Below, one piece after another: positions 1-9,186 of a stretch of 25,699 bases of DNA (position 1 is its first letter; each line of letters begins with the position of its first letter). The notes beneath the pieces were generated by a model. That model had not been told where the DNA came from. It saw only the letters and a list, made by a program, of their open reading frames with translations, and searched no databases. Origin of the DNA: Cymbomonas tetramitiformis (taxonomy: Eukaryota > Chlorophyta > Pyramimonadophyceae > Pyramimonadales > Pyramimonadaceae); contig LGRX02035118.1 in NCBI GenBank assembly GCA_001247695.2, positions 1 to 25,699 on the forward strand. The letters are read 5' to 3'. A program made the position numbers and the translations under genes.

Positions 1-120
1 CACACACACAGCACACACACACACACCCACACACACAGACACAGACAACACACACAGACCTGCACACGCACACGCAGACCTGCACACACACAGACCTACA
101 CAGACCTTCATTCAGACCTG
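1..120. repeat. CA-rich microsatellite
   Basis: The first ~120 bases are mostly alternating C and A, with interruptions such as 'cagacctgcacac' that themselves recur several times. This is a simple repeat with a short higher-order unit. No gene is visible here. Confidence 0.9.
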
Positions 121-319
121 CACACCGAGCCATTCAGAGAGAGACTCTGTATGGCTGGAAGGGCTGAAAGCAGGTGTCGCAGTTGGCATGGCACTTGAAA
201 GGTCGCAGAGCTGCGCAAAGCTGGCGTCTCAGGCGCCATGGCTGCGAAGCACTGCACCCGTGCTGATGAGTCACAACAGAAGCACCCTCAACAAAAGTTG
301 CTGACCCAATCTGCCACAA

Positions 320-1200
320 AGTTTGAAAGACCATGTCAGGCATGCACAAGCTGGCCTGAAGTGCACTGAGCCTATGGCTGCCGTGTCACTACGCGCGCGA
401 GCCTGGTGCCATCACATAGGAGTTCACACACAAGTGAAAACAAAGGAGATCCGAGGAATACTTTCAAAACCAACGAAGAGGTTCGGCACCCTGTTAGGTG
501 ATACCGTTCCAGCAGAACAAAACAACACTTTGCAATTGGGCATTCACTCCAGGCCCGAGCTGGCGCGTCGCCAACCATGAATTCCCACAACCTGTCATAC
601 AGGCTCGTCGGGGAATCCACCGCTGCCAACGCCCACAAGGGTCGAATTCACAAATACAAACACAATGAAAACTGAAGAAAAAAACATCCGGTTGCAATGC
701 TGTCGAAAGGTTGCAGTCGGGTGTTTGGACTCGAGCTGGCGCGCCGTAAGCCGTGAATTCCCACAACCTGTCACACAGGTCCGTTCGGGGAATTCAACGT
801 TGCCACAGCCTGCGCAGGTCGAATTAACAAAGGTTAACATCATACAAACTGAGGGAAAAACATGGGTGCGGCTACAACCTCGTCAAACAGCAAAAGTCAG
901 GTGTCACGGCTCGAGTTGGCGCGGCTACGGTTGTGCATTCCCAAACGCCGGTCACATATGCCGGTTTGAGCATATTCGGCAAGCAAGCCCTGCGAGGTTC
1001 GAATTCGCATAGCAAATGGTACAAAATATGGCACAAAAAGGCCGGGCGCATCGTGCACACGCGTGGATACCGCTGAGAGTGCCTGAGACGGTTTGCCGTC
1101 GCGGGTGTGAATTTATGACAAACGCAGCTTCGGGCTATCTCGCCGCTAGGCGCTCAAAGGGAAAAATGCCCCTCTGTGGGAATTCGCGATCGTGTTGTGA
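320..1200. repeat. Degenerate ~178-bp tandem satellite with B-box-like motif
   Basis: A GAGCTGGCGCG-like block recurs at 556, 733 and 913, giving spacings of 177 and 180. A GGTCGAATTC-like block recurs at 640, 817 and 996, with weaker relatives near 479 and 1177. Each unit also carries EcoRI-type GAATTC sites and a shared 'cacaacctgtca' segment in the first two units. The second block resembles the internal B box of RNA polymerase III genes; in the 996 copy it can fold as a tRNA T-arm with a 5-bp stem and a 7-nt GTTCGAA loop. No full tRNA cloverleaf could be built. It is therefore either a satellite or a tandem array of SINE-like units. The short ORFs here are in conflicting frames and look incidental. 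Confidence 0.6.
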
Positions 1201-2530
1201 ATCCGTGAACGTTTTCGGACAGCAGAGGATCTCCAACGCTGCGGAACTGCGACATGCGTTTCTACTGCTATGCCACGTAAAACATGCCAGGCGGCAACGC
1301 GCTTCAGCCGTGCCGGCTCGTAGATTCGCAAAACGGGCACGGGACTAACTTGTACTCGCAGACTGTAGATTCAGGCTCAGGTAAAAGCATGCAACGCAGA
1401 AATGCAAGCGAGCAACACGGGGTGCAATTCACAGATAAAACAAGCACAACGGCGCGACTTCGCGCATACATCAGAGTGGCGTGCCGGCACTCTGGGGATC
1501 CGAACCAGACTCTTACAAACTGCTAATGACAAAGCTCTCATGTGGATTCGAAGTATATGTATGCAAATATCACATTTAATACTAGGCCACAAGAGGCAAA
1601 TATCACTATACCGCAGAATGGTTTTGAAAGGTTCGGATCTCACTTTTCGAAAGCAGAGCTAGCTAAATACTCAAGCGAGCATAGTGAAAGTCCGTGAATG
1701 CCATTGTCGTTTCGGATGCCCTGTGACCATTGGTTCCCAGTGACAGCGGCGTTTGGTGTCGACGCGCGCTTGCGTTTGCCCTGTCATGCATTGCCGAGAC
1801 GTCATGTGTGGTCGTGTCGTGATGTCACTTCGCGTGATGTCGTGCTCGACGCTCTGTGGTTCTCGCGGATCGGCACGGGCTGGTCGCGGCGACGTCGATG
1901 TAGCGCTTGGCGAGGCGTCGTGCATGATTTAAACTGGGAGGGCGATCTGAGCAGGAGGATGAACGTGATATGCTCCGGGCGCTCGAGCGGACAATGAACT
2001 GGGGTAGGACCGTGACTGAGGGGGGAATGACAATTACTGAAAAAGGGGGTCATGGCTGGGGCGTTTGCTGTCGGCTGAGACGGGCGCGATGGGGGCAACT
2101 GCGGTGGGGTCTGACATGGGCTGCGGTAGCGTGACTGAATATGGGGGGTGTGACAGGCCTTTCAGGAGTGCCCGAGGGACCCCTTCTAAGCGTGTTCATA
2201 GTTGTGACAAAGGAACCGCTGAAAGAAATCCTCCCCTCCATTGCTGCCCATCGCTTGATTTCTCAGCGACCCCAACTCGTCGCATCAAGCAGAGTAAGTC
2301 GAGCCAGAAAGGAACTTCATGGGGATGTTAAGGAGCACCCTCGAGGTTTCAGTATATCGTGGACCGCTTAATCAACGAACTTTCCTAATAGCTGAATATT
2401 ATATGCTGCGCGCGGTAACAGTTACATTTTTTCAGTATACAGTAAGCATACAAAACAGGCGTTTCCGCGGTTCGCGTAGGTTTTCTGGAAGGAAAAGGTA
2501 GCGAAATTCAGGCCAAAACACGAAAAGAAC
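1201..2530. other. No supported gene
   Basis: Open frames occur on both strands, but all are under ~100 codons, mutually overlapping and low in protein-like character. There is no motif, splice structure or repeat that I can support. The first ~180 bases may be the decayed tail of the satellite. Confidence 0.5.
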
Positions 2531-2601
2531 CAGAGGTTACGAGCTGCTTTCCATTGCTTTCTGTCGAGAATCGCGCAGCGGCCGAAGCTCGTAACCTTTG
2601 G
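2531..2601. repeat. Inverted repeat, possible hairpin
   Basis: An arm at 2531-2546 (around AGGTTACGAGCT) is matched in reverse complement at 2586-2601, with a ~40-nt spacer. It lies just outside the 2635-3635 TIR element and could be a remnant of another terminus. Its function is unknown. Confidence 0.5.
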
Positions 2602-2863
2602 CTTGCAAGAGTAAGCCCTACTGTATAGGCGGGGGGACACTTATTACCACTGGACACTTATTACCACTGTGCACGTGGGTGATGCCTTGCGGCCATATAT
2701 AGCCCAAACCCCGTTAAACCAAGTTGACTTTTGAGTAAATTTGGAAGCCCGAACGCCCCATATATCGGTCGATGCTCGGATTCGCCTTATCTGGAGCGAA
2801 AACCCTGGAAATGGACTACCCGGAGTAGCTAAAAATACCCCCGCAGTTCTGGTATCGATACAG

Positions 2864-3467
2864 TAATACCTCACCTTTAAGGAAACAGGAATTTGGAGCC
2901 AGCCTAGCTTTTTCGTATTTTTCTGACCCCCCCCCCCCCTGCCAGCGTCAGCCTCTTACCGAAATTACTAACGAATAGGAAACGCGATTCGAGCGTCAGC
3001 CAGCCTCTTCTCTTAAATCCATTTCTTTTTAGGGACTGGAAAGCGCAGTCAGCCAGCGCATTCTCTTAAATTCACCATGGATCCGAGCAGTCGCCAGGAA
3101 CTGCGAGAATTGCATGCTGACTTGCAAAGTGGGATGATTAGTCAGGAAGACTACGACGACTTGAAGTCTATAGTCTTAACGCGTATCAAGGCCAAAGCGC
3201 CAATCAATGAGTGTCCCAGCTATAATTTCCTTAGATTGAGCTACAATTTCCTTAATAATAATGGAATTTCCTGATGTTCAGCTAGCCTTCGTTTCCTTAA
3301 TATGACATTACGATTTCCGTTAACGAAATGATTCGGCAGCCTTCATTTCCTTATTTGGGTACATTTTCTTAATGTTTTTTTCCAGCCCAGCTTTTTTCGC
3401 ATTTTTCCGCCCCCCCGAAAATCTGGCTGTTTCCTTAACCCAGCATTTCCTTAAATGTGAGGTATTA
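2864..3467. mobile_element. Nested TIR element, TA-flanked
   Basis: TAATACCTCAC at 2864-2874 mirrors GTGAGGTATTA at 3457-3467. The match continues imperfectly inward as TTTAAGGAAA and TTTCCTTAAA. Both ends abut TA, as with a TA target duplication typical of Tc1/mariner-like MITEs, though that assignment is inference. Inside, a block of 'agcttttttcg.attttt' followed by a poly-C run occurs twice in direct orientation (about 2906-2940 and 3388-3416). The motif TTTCCTTAA recurs many times at 3220-3455. A small ORF at 3077-3274 lies in the middle. Confidence 0.55.
3077..3274 (+). CDS. Small ORF with SHOCT-like helical segment, inside nested TIR element
   Basis: The 65-codon frame starts at ACCATGG, a strong Kozak context. 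Residues ~7-34 read as a charged two-helix unit with the pattern LRELHxxLQxGxISxEDYxxLKxxVL. This resembles the SHOCT (short C-terminal) motif, in which two helices are joined by a G-[IM]-[ST]-x-E-[ED]-[FY] turn. The resemblance is by eye only. The C-terminal third (after PINECPSYNF) runs into the TTTCCTTAA-repeat region and repeats a YNFL motif, so it may be non-native or read-through. The reading frame could be a first exon or a leftover of a transposon gene. No function is assigned. Confidence 0.4.
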   Translation: MDPSSRQELRELHADLQSGMISQEDYDDLKSIVLTRIKAKAPINECPSYNFLRLSYNFLNNNGIS

Positions 3468-3715
3468 ACGTAGCAGGCCTTTGTTTAACTCGACAAGAAG
3501 TTATAATTACTTTTTTTGGGTGTATGGAAGGTGTTTTTTCTATGTGGCATGACGCGCATCGCAGTACAGTGCTTGAACTGGGGTGTGCAAGATCACCCTA
3601 TATTACGTAATGATATATGGTAATAAGTGTCCACCTTGGTCATTTGACGCATACCGCCAGACTGCCGCGATCATACACTGTGGCAGTCGAGTGTAGCATC
3701 TTATTGTTCTAAAAA

Positions 3716-3880
3716 ATGAGAGATCTGGATGCTGCTATCGGCATGCTCACGATACCTCTGCTCCTTATGATTTGGAACCTGGCCAAATTACCTTACTTAC
3801 TTAATCAGCAGCAGCAGCAAAACGCGAATCCCAACGGGCGACAAAGACGAACTTCCGATCTCACGATCGCCAGACGCTAA
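3716..3880 (+). CDS. Short orphan ORF with hydrophobic segment and Gln run
   Basis: A 54-codon ATG frame begins after an A-run. It encodes a hydrophobic stretch (residues ~9-27, LTIPLLLMIWNLAKL), then five glutamines, then a basic tail (GRQRR, IARR). It might be an N-terminal exon, but no splice partner could be identified. Chance is a real alternative at this length. Confidence 0.2.
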   Translation: MRDLDAAIGMLTIPLLLMIWNLAKLPYLLNQQQQQNANPNGRQRRTSDLTIARR

Positions 3881-4276
3881 CGATGACAATGCCACAGCAG
3901 TCGCGTACATTTACCGCCACCCACGCGTTATGGCATGGCATATTGGGATGCAAAAAGCGAAGCACTGTCGCGCACACGATCCTACGGTCAGATGGCCTAG
4001 TGGAGATCTCTGTTTGAGATCGATCTGCCTAGTATACATACACGATACAGGTCGACATAGTGTTACACTTACTATCCTATGTCGCGTGAAAACCCTGGCC
4101 CTGACGTACACGAGTGCAGTGCTCGTTCGTTTCACTCTGCCAGTCGGGTGTGTCCTTTCCGTCTACGGTACGCGTATCTACAGTCGCCGCCAACCGACGA
4201 AGGTGATATTGTTTCCTATCTATACAGCCTTGCCTTGTTTCGAGCGGACCGTATGGCATAGTGCCAACCAACCGGC
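3881..4276. other. No supported gene
   Basis: Both strands hold overlapping 60-130 codon frames with no recognisable domain. They look like mutual shadows in mid-GC sequence. No repeat larger than ~15 bp was noticed. Confidence 0.4.
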
Positions 4277-4588
4277 ATGGGGAGGGAAAGAGAGCACGCA
4301 TTATATGCAGAAGCGGTAGACTATTGCATCGATAATGAATGCATGGGCTTTAAAGCGATTCTAGTTCCCAATTTCAAGGGTCTTGACCCCCGATCAATTG
4401 GTAGGAAAGTGACAGCCCAATTGGCCCATCAGGGCGCATCCAATCGCAAGGCATCTCGTGACGACAAGAAAGTAGTGACGAAGGTTGAAGAGGGAGAGGT
4501 TGTTGAACAGGGAACATATCAAACATTTATGCCGTACGGCCATACAACTTTTCGAAATAATCATACGATACACTTACCAAAAAATTAA
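4277..4588 (+). CDS. Hypothetical protein, 103 aa
   Basis: An ATG frame runs to a TAA immediately before an abrupt switch to AT-rich DNA. The N-terminal half (residues ~1-55) looks helical and globular, with EREHALYAEAVDYCI followed by a FKAILVPNFKGLDPRSIGRKV segment. The rest is highly charged (KASRDDKKVVTKVEEGEVVEQ). A DNA-binding N-terminus of a transposase or a regulatory protein would fit this layout, but no family is recognised. The end (YGHTTFRNNHTIH) is low complexity and may be degraded. Confidence 0.35.
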   Translation: MGREREHALYAEAVDYCIDNECMGFKAILVPNFKGLDPRSIGRKVTAQLAHQGASNRKASRDDKKVVTKVEEGEVVEQGTYQTFMPYGHTTFRNNHTIHLPKN

Positions 4589-5683
4589 TGATATACTTGC
4601 AGGAATGTCAAAGTTTTATTTTCAGACATATTGCGAAAATGTATTCATGTCATAGATATGTATAAATTTCTGTTACGACGATTTTTATAGAAATATAAAT
4701 AGTTATAGCTTGGTCGGTTATAAAGAATCTAAATACACATATATACTTACGTATAAACTTATATTTCAGTATTAATATAAGGTCCAAACAAAGTCAAACC
4801 CGAAATACTTATTTCATTATTATTTCCCCCCAAATTATATATTATACCAGACTTATTTTAAACCACAAGATAGCTACATGAATCTGACGATTTACAATTT
4901 TATTCAGCACGCGGAATTAAAATAGTAAAACGAAATCGCCCGAACGAATCAGAGGGAGGCATCGTCTGCAATTAGCAAAAAAGTCAAAATAAATACATAA
5001 TCAGTGCAGAAGAATCAACAAAACCATCATGTACACTTTGACCGTATCGGGCACACGTCCGTTGGTAAAATACACGTTTTAGGGTTGCATATCTTATGTT
5101 TCATTCGACGACGAAAAGCGAAGTCTACCCTTTAGTAATCTATTATGAACTCCCCCAAAAACAATATGGGTCGCCATAAGATATCGGAAGAGAACAAGGA
5201 AATATGGGCGTTGATCAAGTTTTGTCATAAAGAGAAACTTAAAATTACTATATACACCATTCTCAGTTTATGACAAGGATCGCAATCGCAAAAAAAGCAT
5301 GAAACACCAAAATATTTTAGGTAACCATTGCCTCACTTTTTTCAAGAAATTTCTGCAGCTGTACCTGCGTGTCAGAAAGTGAAAATTAGATTTACTATAA
5401 TAATGATTCTCAGATAATGACAAGCACGGCAACCCGTAATCTCATCAGCTCCGATCACAAAATTCCAGAAATCTACATCAGCATGGGAACACCGATCACA
5501 GATCAATCTACATAAGTTCACAGATCAATCTACACAAATTCACAGTTGTCACAAACAGAAACTTAAATTTACTATAATACTACTTCTCTAATTATGACAA
5601 GCTGAAAAGGAACAATCTTTGATTGTTCCCGGAGCCAAATCGCAGATTTCCAGATGCGTATACGACCTCAAGACTTCGTCGGG
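4589..5683. other. AT-rich intergenic DNA with scattered repeats
   Basis: There are no protein-like frames. This stretch is markedly AT-richer than its surroundings. It holds three spaced palindromic repeats (listed separately). It also has a short tandem duplication of about 23 bp around 5494-5543, built on 'ttcacagatcaatctacat'. Confidence 0.6.
5222..5602. repeat. Three spaced ~55-bp imperfect palindromic repeats
   Basis: Related blocks lie at 5222-5276, 5369-5422 and 5546-5602, with starts 147 and 177 bp apart. Each begins with a TTGTCATAAA-like arm, continues GAAACTTAAATTTACTATA, and ends TTCTCA-TTATGACAAG, which is the reverse complement of the start. The sequence between copies is not conserved. 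This could be short MITE ends or a protein-binding array. Confidence 0.55.
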
Positions 5684-6273
5684 TGCTTGATACCTTGGGC
5701 GACCCCCGCCCCCTCGGACTCCACTGCAATTCGGACAGCATATCCGACTAGCAGAGGGACGCCGCCACATTCAGGGTTCGCCCAACAATACACTCCATCA
5801 TTTAAGTTCTTCGTGGCGTATGTAAGCCCCCCATACCATCGATACATTGCGCCCGCTGCGAAAAACCTTAACATTATGGTCAAATTGTGTTGCCCGGAAT
5901 CCAGCCCTGTGGCCACCCCCTGAGTGCACCCCACCATCTCGGGCGAAGTTCGATGCCAACCGACCCATGGCGTCAATACAAAGTCAAACACATCCCGACG
6001 GATGTATTTTACCACCCACGACCCCATCTCACCATTCCCACTCACCCTTAAGCCAGCCGCCCCACGCCACCCTCACACTCAGCCCCCAGCCTTAAATCGG
6101 ACACCCCCTGTGGCCACCCCCTGAGTGCACCCCACCATCTCGGGCGAAGTTCGATGCCAACCGACCCATGGCGTTAGCACAAAGTCAAACACATCCCGAT
6201 GGATGTATTTTACCACCCACGACCCCATCTCACCATTCCCACTCACCCTTAAGCCAGCCGCCCCACGCCACCC
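5684..6273. repeat. Dispersed repeat element, copy A, with two 201-bp tandem units
   Basis: A ~221-bp unique head (from TGCTTGATACC) is followed by two 201-bp units (starting CCCTGTGGCCA at 5905 and 6106, the second truncated), ending CCACGCCACCC. The head appears identical to that of the copy at 8316. Both strands are open over long stretches; the minus strand gives 125 codons of fairly protein-like sequence (TYATKNLNDGVYCW, GVPLLVGYAVRIAVES). Each plus-strand unit ends in a stop. The frames may be incidental to GC-rich DNA. No mobile-element family is recognised. Confidence 0.75.
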
Positions 6274-6661
6274 CACCTCAGCCTACCACAAGAATCGTGG
6301 AAGATCTTCACCAATTTTGAAAGTGCGATTTCGCCCCCTTATCTATCCTGAATCGTGTAAAGGACCCCAAATTTATGTTCTACGTTGAAAAATACTTCTA
6401 GTACAATCCCCCCTCACTTGTCCTAGCGCGCTACCAAAATTACGGAATTTAGGTATGGCCTTGATAACAAGCATGATTTCCATGAATTTCACTACCTCAC
6501 CCTGCCTTCGCCCCCCCTTCGCCCCCCACTCCACTTCCGACCTCAAGACTTCGTCGGGTGGGCAAATGAAGTTGATATTTGGATTCCTCGCCAAAAAGTG
6601 ATTAATTTATGTCACCACCACGCTGATCACTACACATTCGATGACTGTTTCTAGCCCCTTC
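6274..6661. other. No supported gene
   Basis: This is unique sequence between the 201-bp repeat element and the TIR transposon. A 23-bp sequence at 6538-6560 exactly repeats 5663-5685, which overlaps the start of the repeat element. No coding signal is visible. Confidence 0.4.
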
Positions 6662-6859
6662 TGTCTATTGCCAGATCGGTGGGGTCACCCACCGTAACAC
6701 GCTGTTACGGTGGGTAAACCAACCCTACGCGTTTGGCGCGTAACGGGGTCGTTACGCGGTTCCGCAAGAAACGTGACATTATAGTGACCAACTAGACACC
6801 TAAAACTAATACTAAACGTACTCGGGGGTCAATAGACTTGGCGGCAGACGCTGTTAAAC

Positions 6860-7180
6860 ATGCCTCCGATTGCGCTCAACTTGAGAAACCGTGAGAAAAT
6901 AATAGTGTGTGAGTTATGCATTCCCGCTGGTGCGTGTGGGCGGGAATGGACTGTCCAAGAGTTTGGCGGGCAATGCCCCAACCCCCTCGACTATAGATTG
7001 AAGGCTCGAGTGACCGCATGTGACCCGGACAAAGCACCTGGCAAGCGATTCGAAGTGACGTTCGAATATGCCGGAGACAAACACGCAAAGTCCCTCGTCT
7101 TCATCACCGCGTATTTGCACTTGGGTGAATACATGACAATACACATGCTTAAAACACAATGGATTGCCTTGTTGAGATGA
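6860..7180 (+). CDS. Unrecognised 106-aa protein inside the TIR transposon
   Basis: This is an ATG-to-TGA frame, the only substantial plus-strand frame between the TIRs. The N-terminus has a CELCIPAGAC cluster and a further Cys in GGQCPNP, so a small metal site is possible. The middle (RLKARVTACDPDKAPGKRFEVTFEY) alternates charged and hydrophobic residues like beta strands. The C-terminal 25 residues are more hydrophobic. It begins ~100 bp after the subterminal hairpins and ends ~530 bp before the right TIR. It could be an exon of a transposase, an accessory protein or captured host sequence. The downstream ~530 bp has no clear exon. Confidence 0.4.
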   Translation: MPPIALNLRNREKIIVCELCIPAGACGREWTVQEFGGQCPNPLDYRLKARVTACDPDKAPGKRFEVTFEYAGDKHAKSLVFITAYLHLGEYMTIHMLKTQWIALLR

Positions 7181-7686
7181 AAAACGTTTGGTCTATTAAT
7201 GTATTTTGATGTACAAACTTTTGCAGCTGCTTGAGCTGTACCCATTGACGTGAACTTATTCCCCCCACGAAACCCTATGAAAATAACGGATTTTAGCCAA
7301 GTTTAGGGCTTAATGAACCCCGACACCCCCATGGTAACGTAGCATGCCTACGACATGCACATGCCTCCCCAAGTGATGTACATCAAAACTTAACATTGTC
7401 AACTATCATATATGAAGTGCCAACCCTAAGATCGCATACTAGCGCCTCCCTCCGTATGGCACGGATTTGCCAATATTTGTGACACTTGTAAACCCACCGT
7501 AAGCAAACTTCCCAACCCATCACAATATTTGGCAACTTCATGCGCCTCTTACATATCGAAAACACCTTAGCATGGTGCAAAGTATGTTTTCCATGTTCGA
7601 ATGGACTCTTAATGAGTGCCATAGAAGATAGGTTTGAGACAATATACGCCGTTACATAGAAGCTTTGGGTTGTTTAAAATCGTCAT
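7181..7686. other. Non-coding right half of the TIR transposon
   Basis: I see no protein-like frame on the plus strand. Minus-strand frames reach at most ~80 codons, without motifs. Confidence 0.4.
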
Positions 7687-7726
7687 TACGGTGGGTTAAC
7701 CCACCGTACCCATTTGGCAATAGACA

Positions 7727-8315
7727 CTTCCGCCGCACCCACCCGAGCTAGCCAAATCCGCATTTCGCACCCCTCATCCCCGCAGGGAAGCTCAGAGCGC
7801 CCACGCGCATTCGATCAACCAACCCGGCCTCAATCCACACCCCACCTTATATATAACTTGTACATGACCTAATGCACCTTAGGGTACCGATGGTACCCCC
7901 CACAACGACGAACAAGTCGTCACTCAGCGACGCGCTTCCGCACGGCACCAGGTTTCCCCATACAATAATCACTCACTTTTAAGAAAACCCGACGTCAAGA
8001 AAGCAGCCAGCGTTTGGGGGTACCTAACTCGATGAGTACGGTCGGGTCTTTTCGGCTAAGAAAATTCCCGAAATAATCAACCTTTAGCCGCGCCGGAGGC
8101 GATTTTTCCTGAAATTATGGCCGTTTTAAGCGTTTATCAATGAAAATTTAAGAAAATAGCGGCTAATTGAAAGCAAATGGCTTACTATTCTTCGAGTTCT
8201 CTTATGACGCCGACGCTGGGGGGAGGGTACCAACTCGATGAGTACGGCTGGCTGGCCCAAAATCCCTGTATTCTTAAATATGGGCGATTACTGTAAGGAA
8301 CTGGGGAAGTCATCC
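7727..8315. other. No supported gene; short direct repeat
   Basis: A ~23-bp sequence (GGGTAC.TAACTCGATGAGTACGG, allowing small changes) occurs at 8018-8041 and 8225-8247, both in a G-rich context. The ~185 bp between them is AT-rich and unique. Nothing coding can be supported. Confidence 0.4.
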
Positions 8316-9106
8316 TGCTTGATACCTTGGGCGACCCCCGCCCCCTCGGACTCCACTGCAATTCGGACAGCATATCCGACTAGCAGAGGGACGCCGCCAC
8401 ATTCAGGGTTCGCCCAACAATACACTCCATCATTTAAGTTCTTCGTGGCGTATGTAAGCCCCCCATACCATCGATACATTGCGCCCGCTGCGAAAAACCT
8501 TAACATTATGGTCAAATTGTGTTGCCCGGAATCCAGCCCTGTGGCCACCCCCTGAGTGCACCCCACCATCTCGGGCGAAGTTCGATGCCAACCGACCCAT
8601 GGCGTCAATACAAAGTCAAACACATCCCGACGGATGTATTTTACCACCCACGACCCCATCTCACCATTCCCACTCACCCTTACGCCAGCCGCCCCACGCC
8701 ACCCTCACACTCAGCCCCCAACCTTAAACCGGACACCCCCTGTGGCCACCCCCTGAGTGCACCCCACCATCTCGGGCGAAGTTCGATGCCAACTGACCCA
8801 TGGCGTTAGTACAAAGTCAAACACATCCCGATGGATGTATTTTGCCACCCACGACCCCATCTCACCATTCCCACTCACCCTTAAGCCAGCCGCCCCACGC
8901 CACCCTCACACTCAGCCCCCAGCCTTAAATCGGACACCCCCTGTGGCCACCCCCTGAGTGCACCCCACCATCTCGGGCGAAGTTCGATGCCAACCGACCC
9001 ATGGCGTTAACACAAAGTCAAACACATCCCGACGGATGTATTTTACCACCCACGACCCCATCTCACCATTCCCACTCACCCTTAAGCCAGCCGCCCCACG
9101 CCACCC
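8316..9106. repeat. Dispersed repeat element, copy B, with three 201-bp tandem units
   Basis: The head is the same as in copy A (TGCTTGATACC onward), followed by three 201-bp units and the same terminus CCACGCCACCC. At 791 bp it is 590 plus 201, so the two copies differ by exactly one unit. Units differ from each other at a few positions (for example gacgg/gatgg, aaccgac/aactgac). Flanking sequences are unrelated to those of copy A. The element therefore either moved or was duplicated segmentally with sharp edges. Confidence 0.75.
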
Positions 9107-9186
9107 TACACAGGAGCAGGGCACGGTCGATTACCAGCATAGCTCACTGCCAGTTGGCGTGTGGTGCCTAGGCCACGTGAGTAGGC

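Larger units (their letters stand above)
2635..3635. mobile_element. Non-autonomous TIR element (outer)
   Basis: GGACACTTATTACCAC occurs at 2635-2650 and again at 2652-2667. Its reverse complement (TGGTAATAAGTGTCC) lies at 3618-3632. These inverted ends, ~1 kb apart, define a small DNA-transposon-like unit with a doubled left terminus. No transposase is visible inside and no convincing target-site duplication was found, so the exact boundary and superfamily stay open. A second TIR element (2864-3467) lies inside it and makes up most of its length. Confidence 0.55.
6662..7726. mobile_element. DNA transposon with TIRs, CTTC target duplication and subterminal hairpins
   Basis: TGTCTATTGCCA (6662-6673) is exactly mirrored by TGGCAATAGACA (7715-7726). 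CTTC directly flanks both sides (6658-6661 and 7727-7730), as a 4-bp target-site duplication. Next to the left terminus is a hairpin at 6687-6715 with a perfect 12-bp stem (ACCCACCGTAAC) and a 5-nt loop. A second, at 6737-6758, has an 8-bp stem (CGCGTAAC). Next to the right terminus lies a perfect 22-bp palindrome at 7687-7708 built from the same ACCCACCGTA sequence. The 4-bp duplication is compatible with superfamilies such as Sola or Ginger, but no transposase domain was recognised. The ~1.07-kb length suggests a non-autonomous element carrying one small ORF. Confidence 0.8.

Noticed and set aside
477..1010. tRNA genes from the GGTTCGAATTC motifs
   Set aside because: Only a T-arm-like fold is possible in one unit. 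No acceptor stem or anticodon arm of proper length could be formed, and the motif repeats as part of a satellite.
4600..5620. CRISPR-like array from the spaced repeats
   Set aside because: There are only three degenerate copies with unequal, long spacers, in a eukaryotic context with no cas genes.
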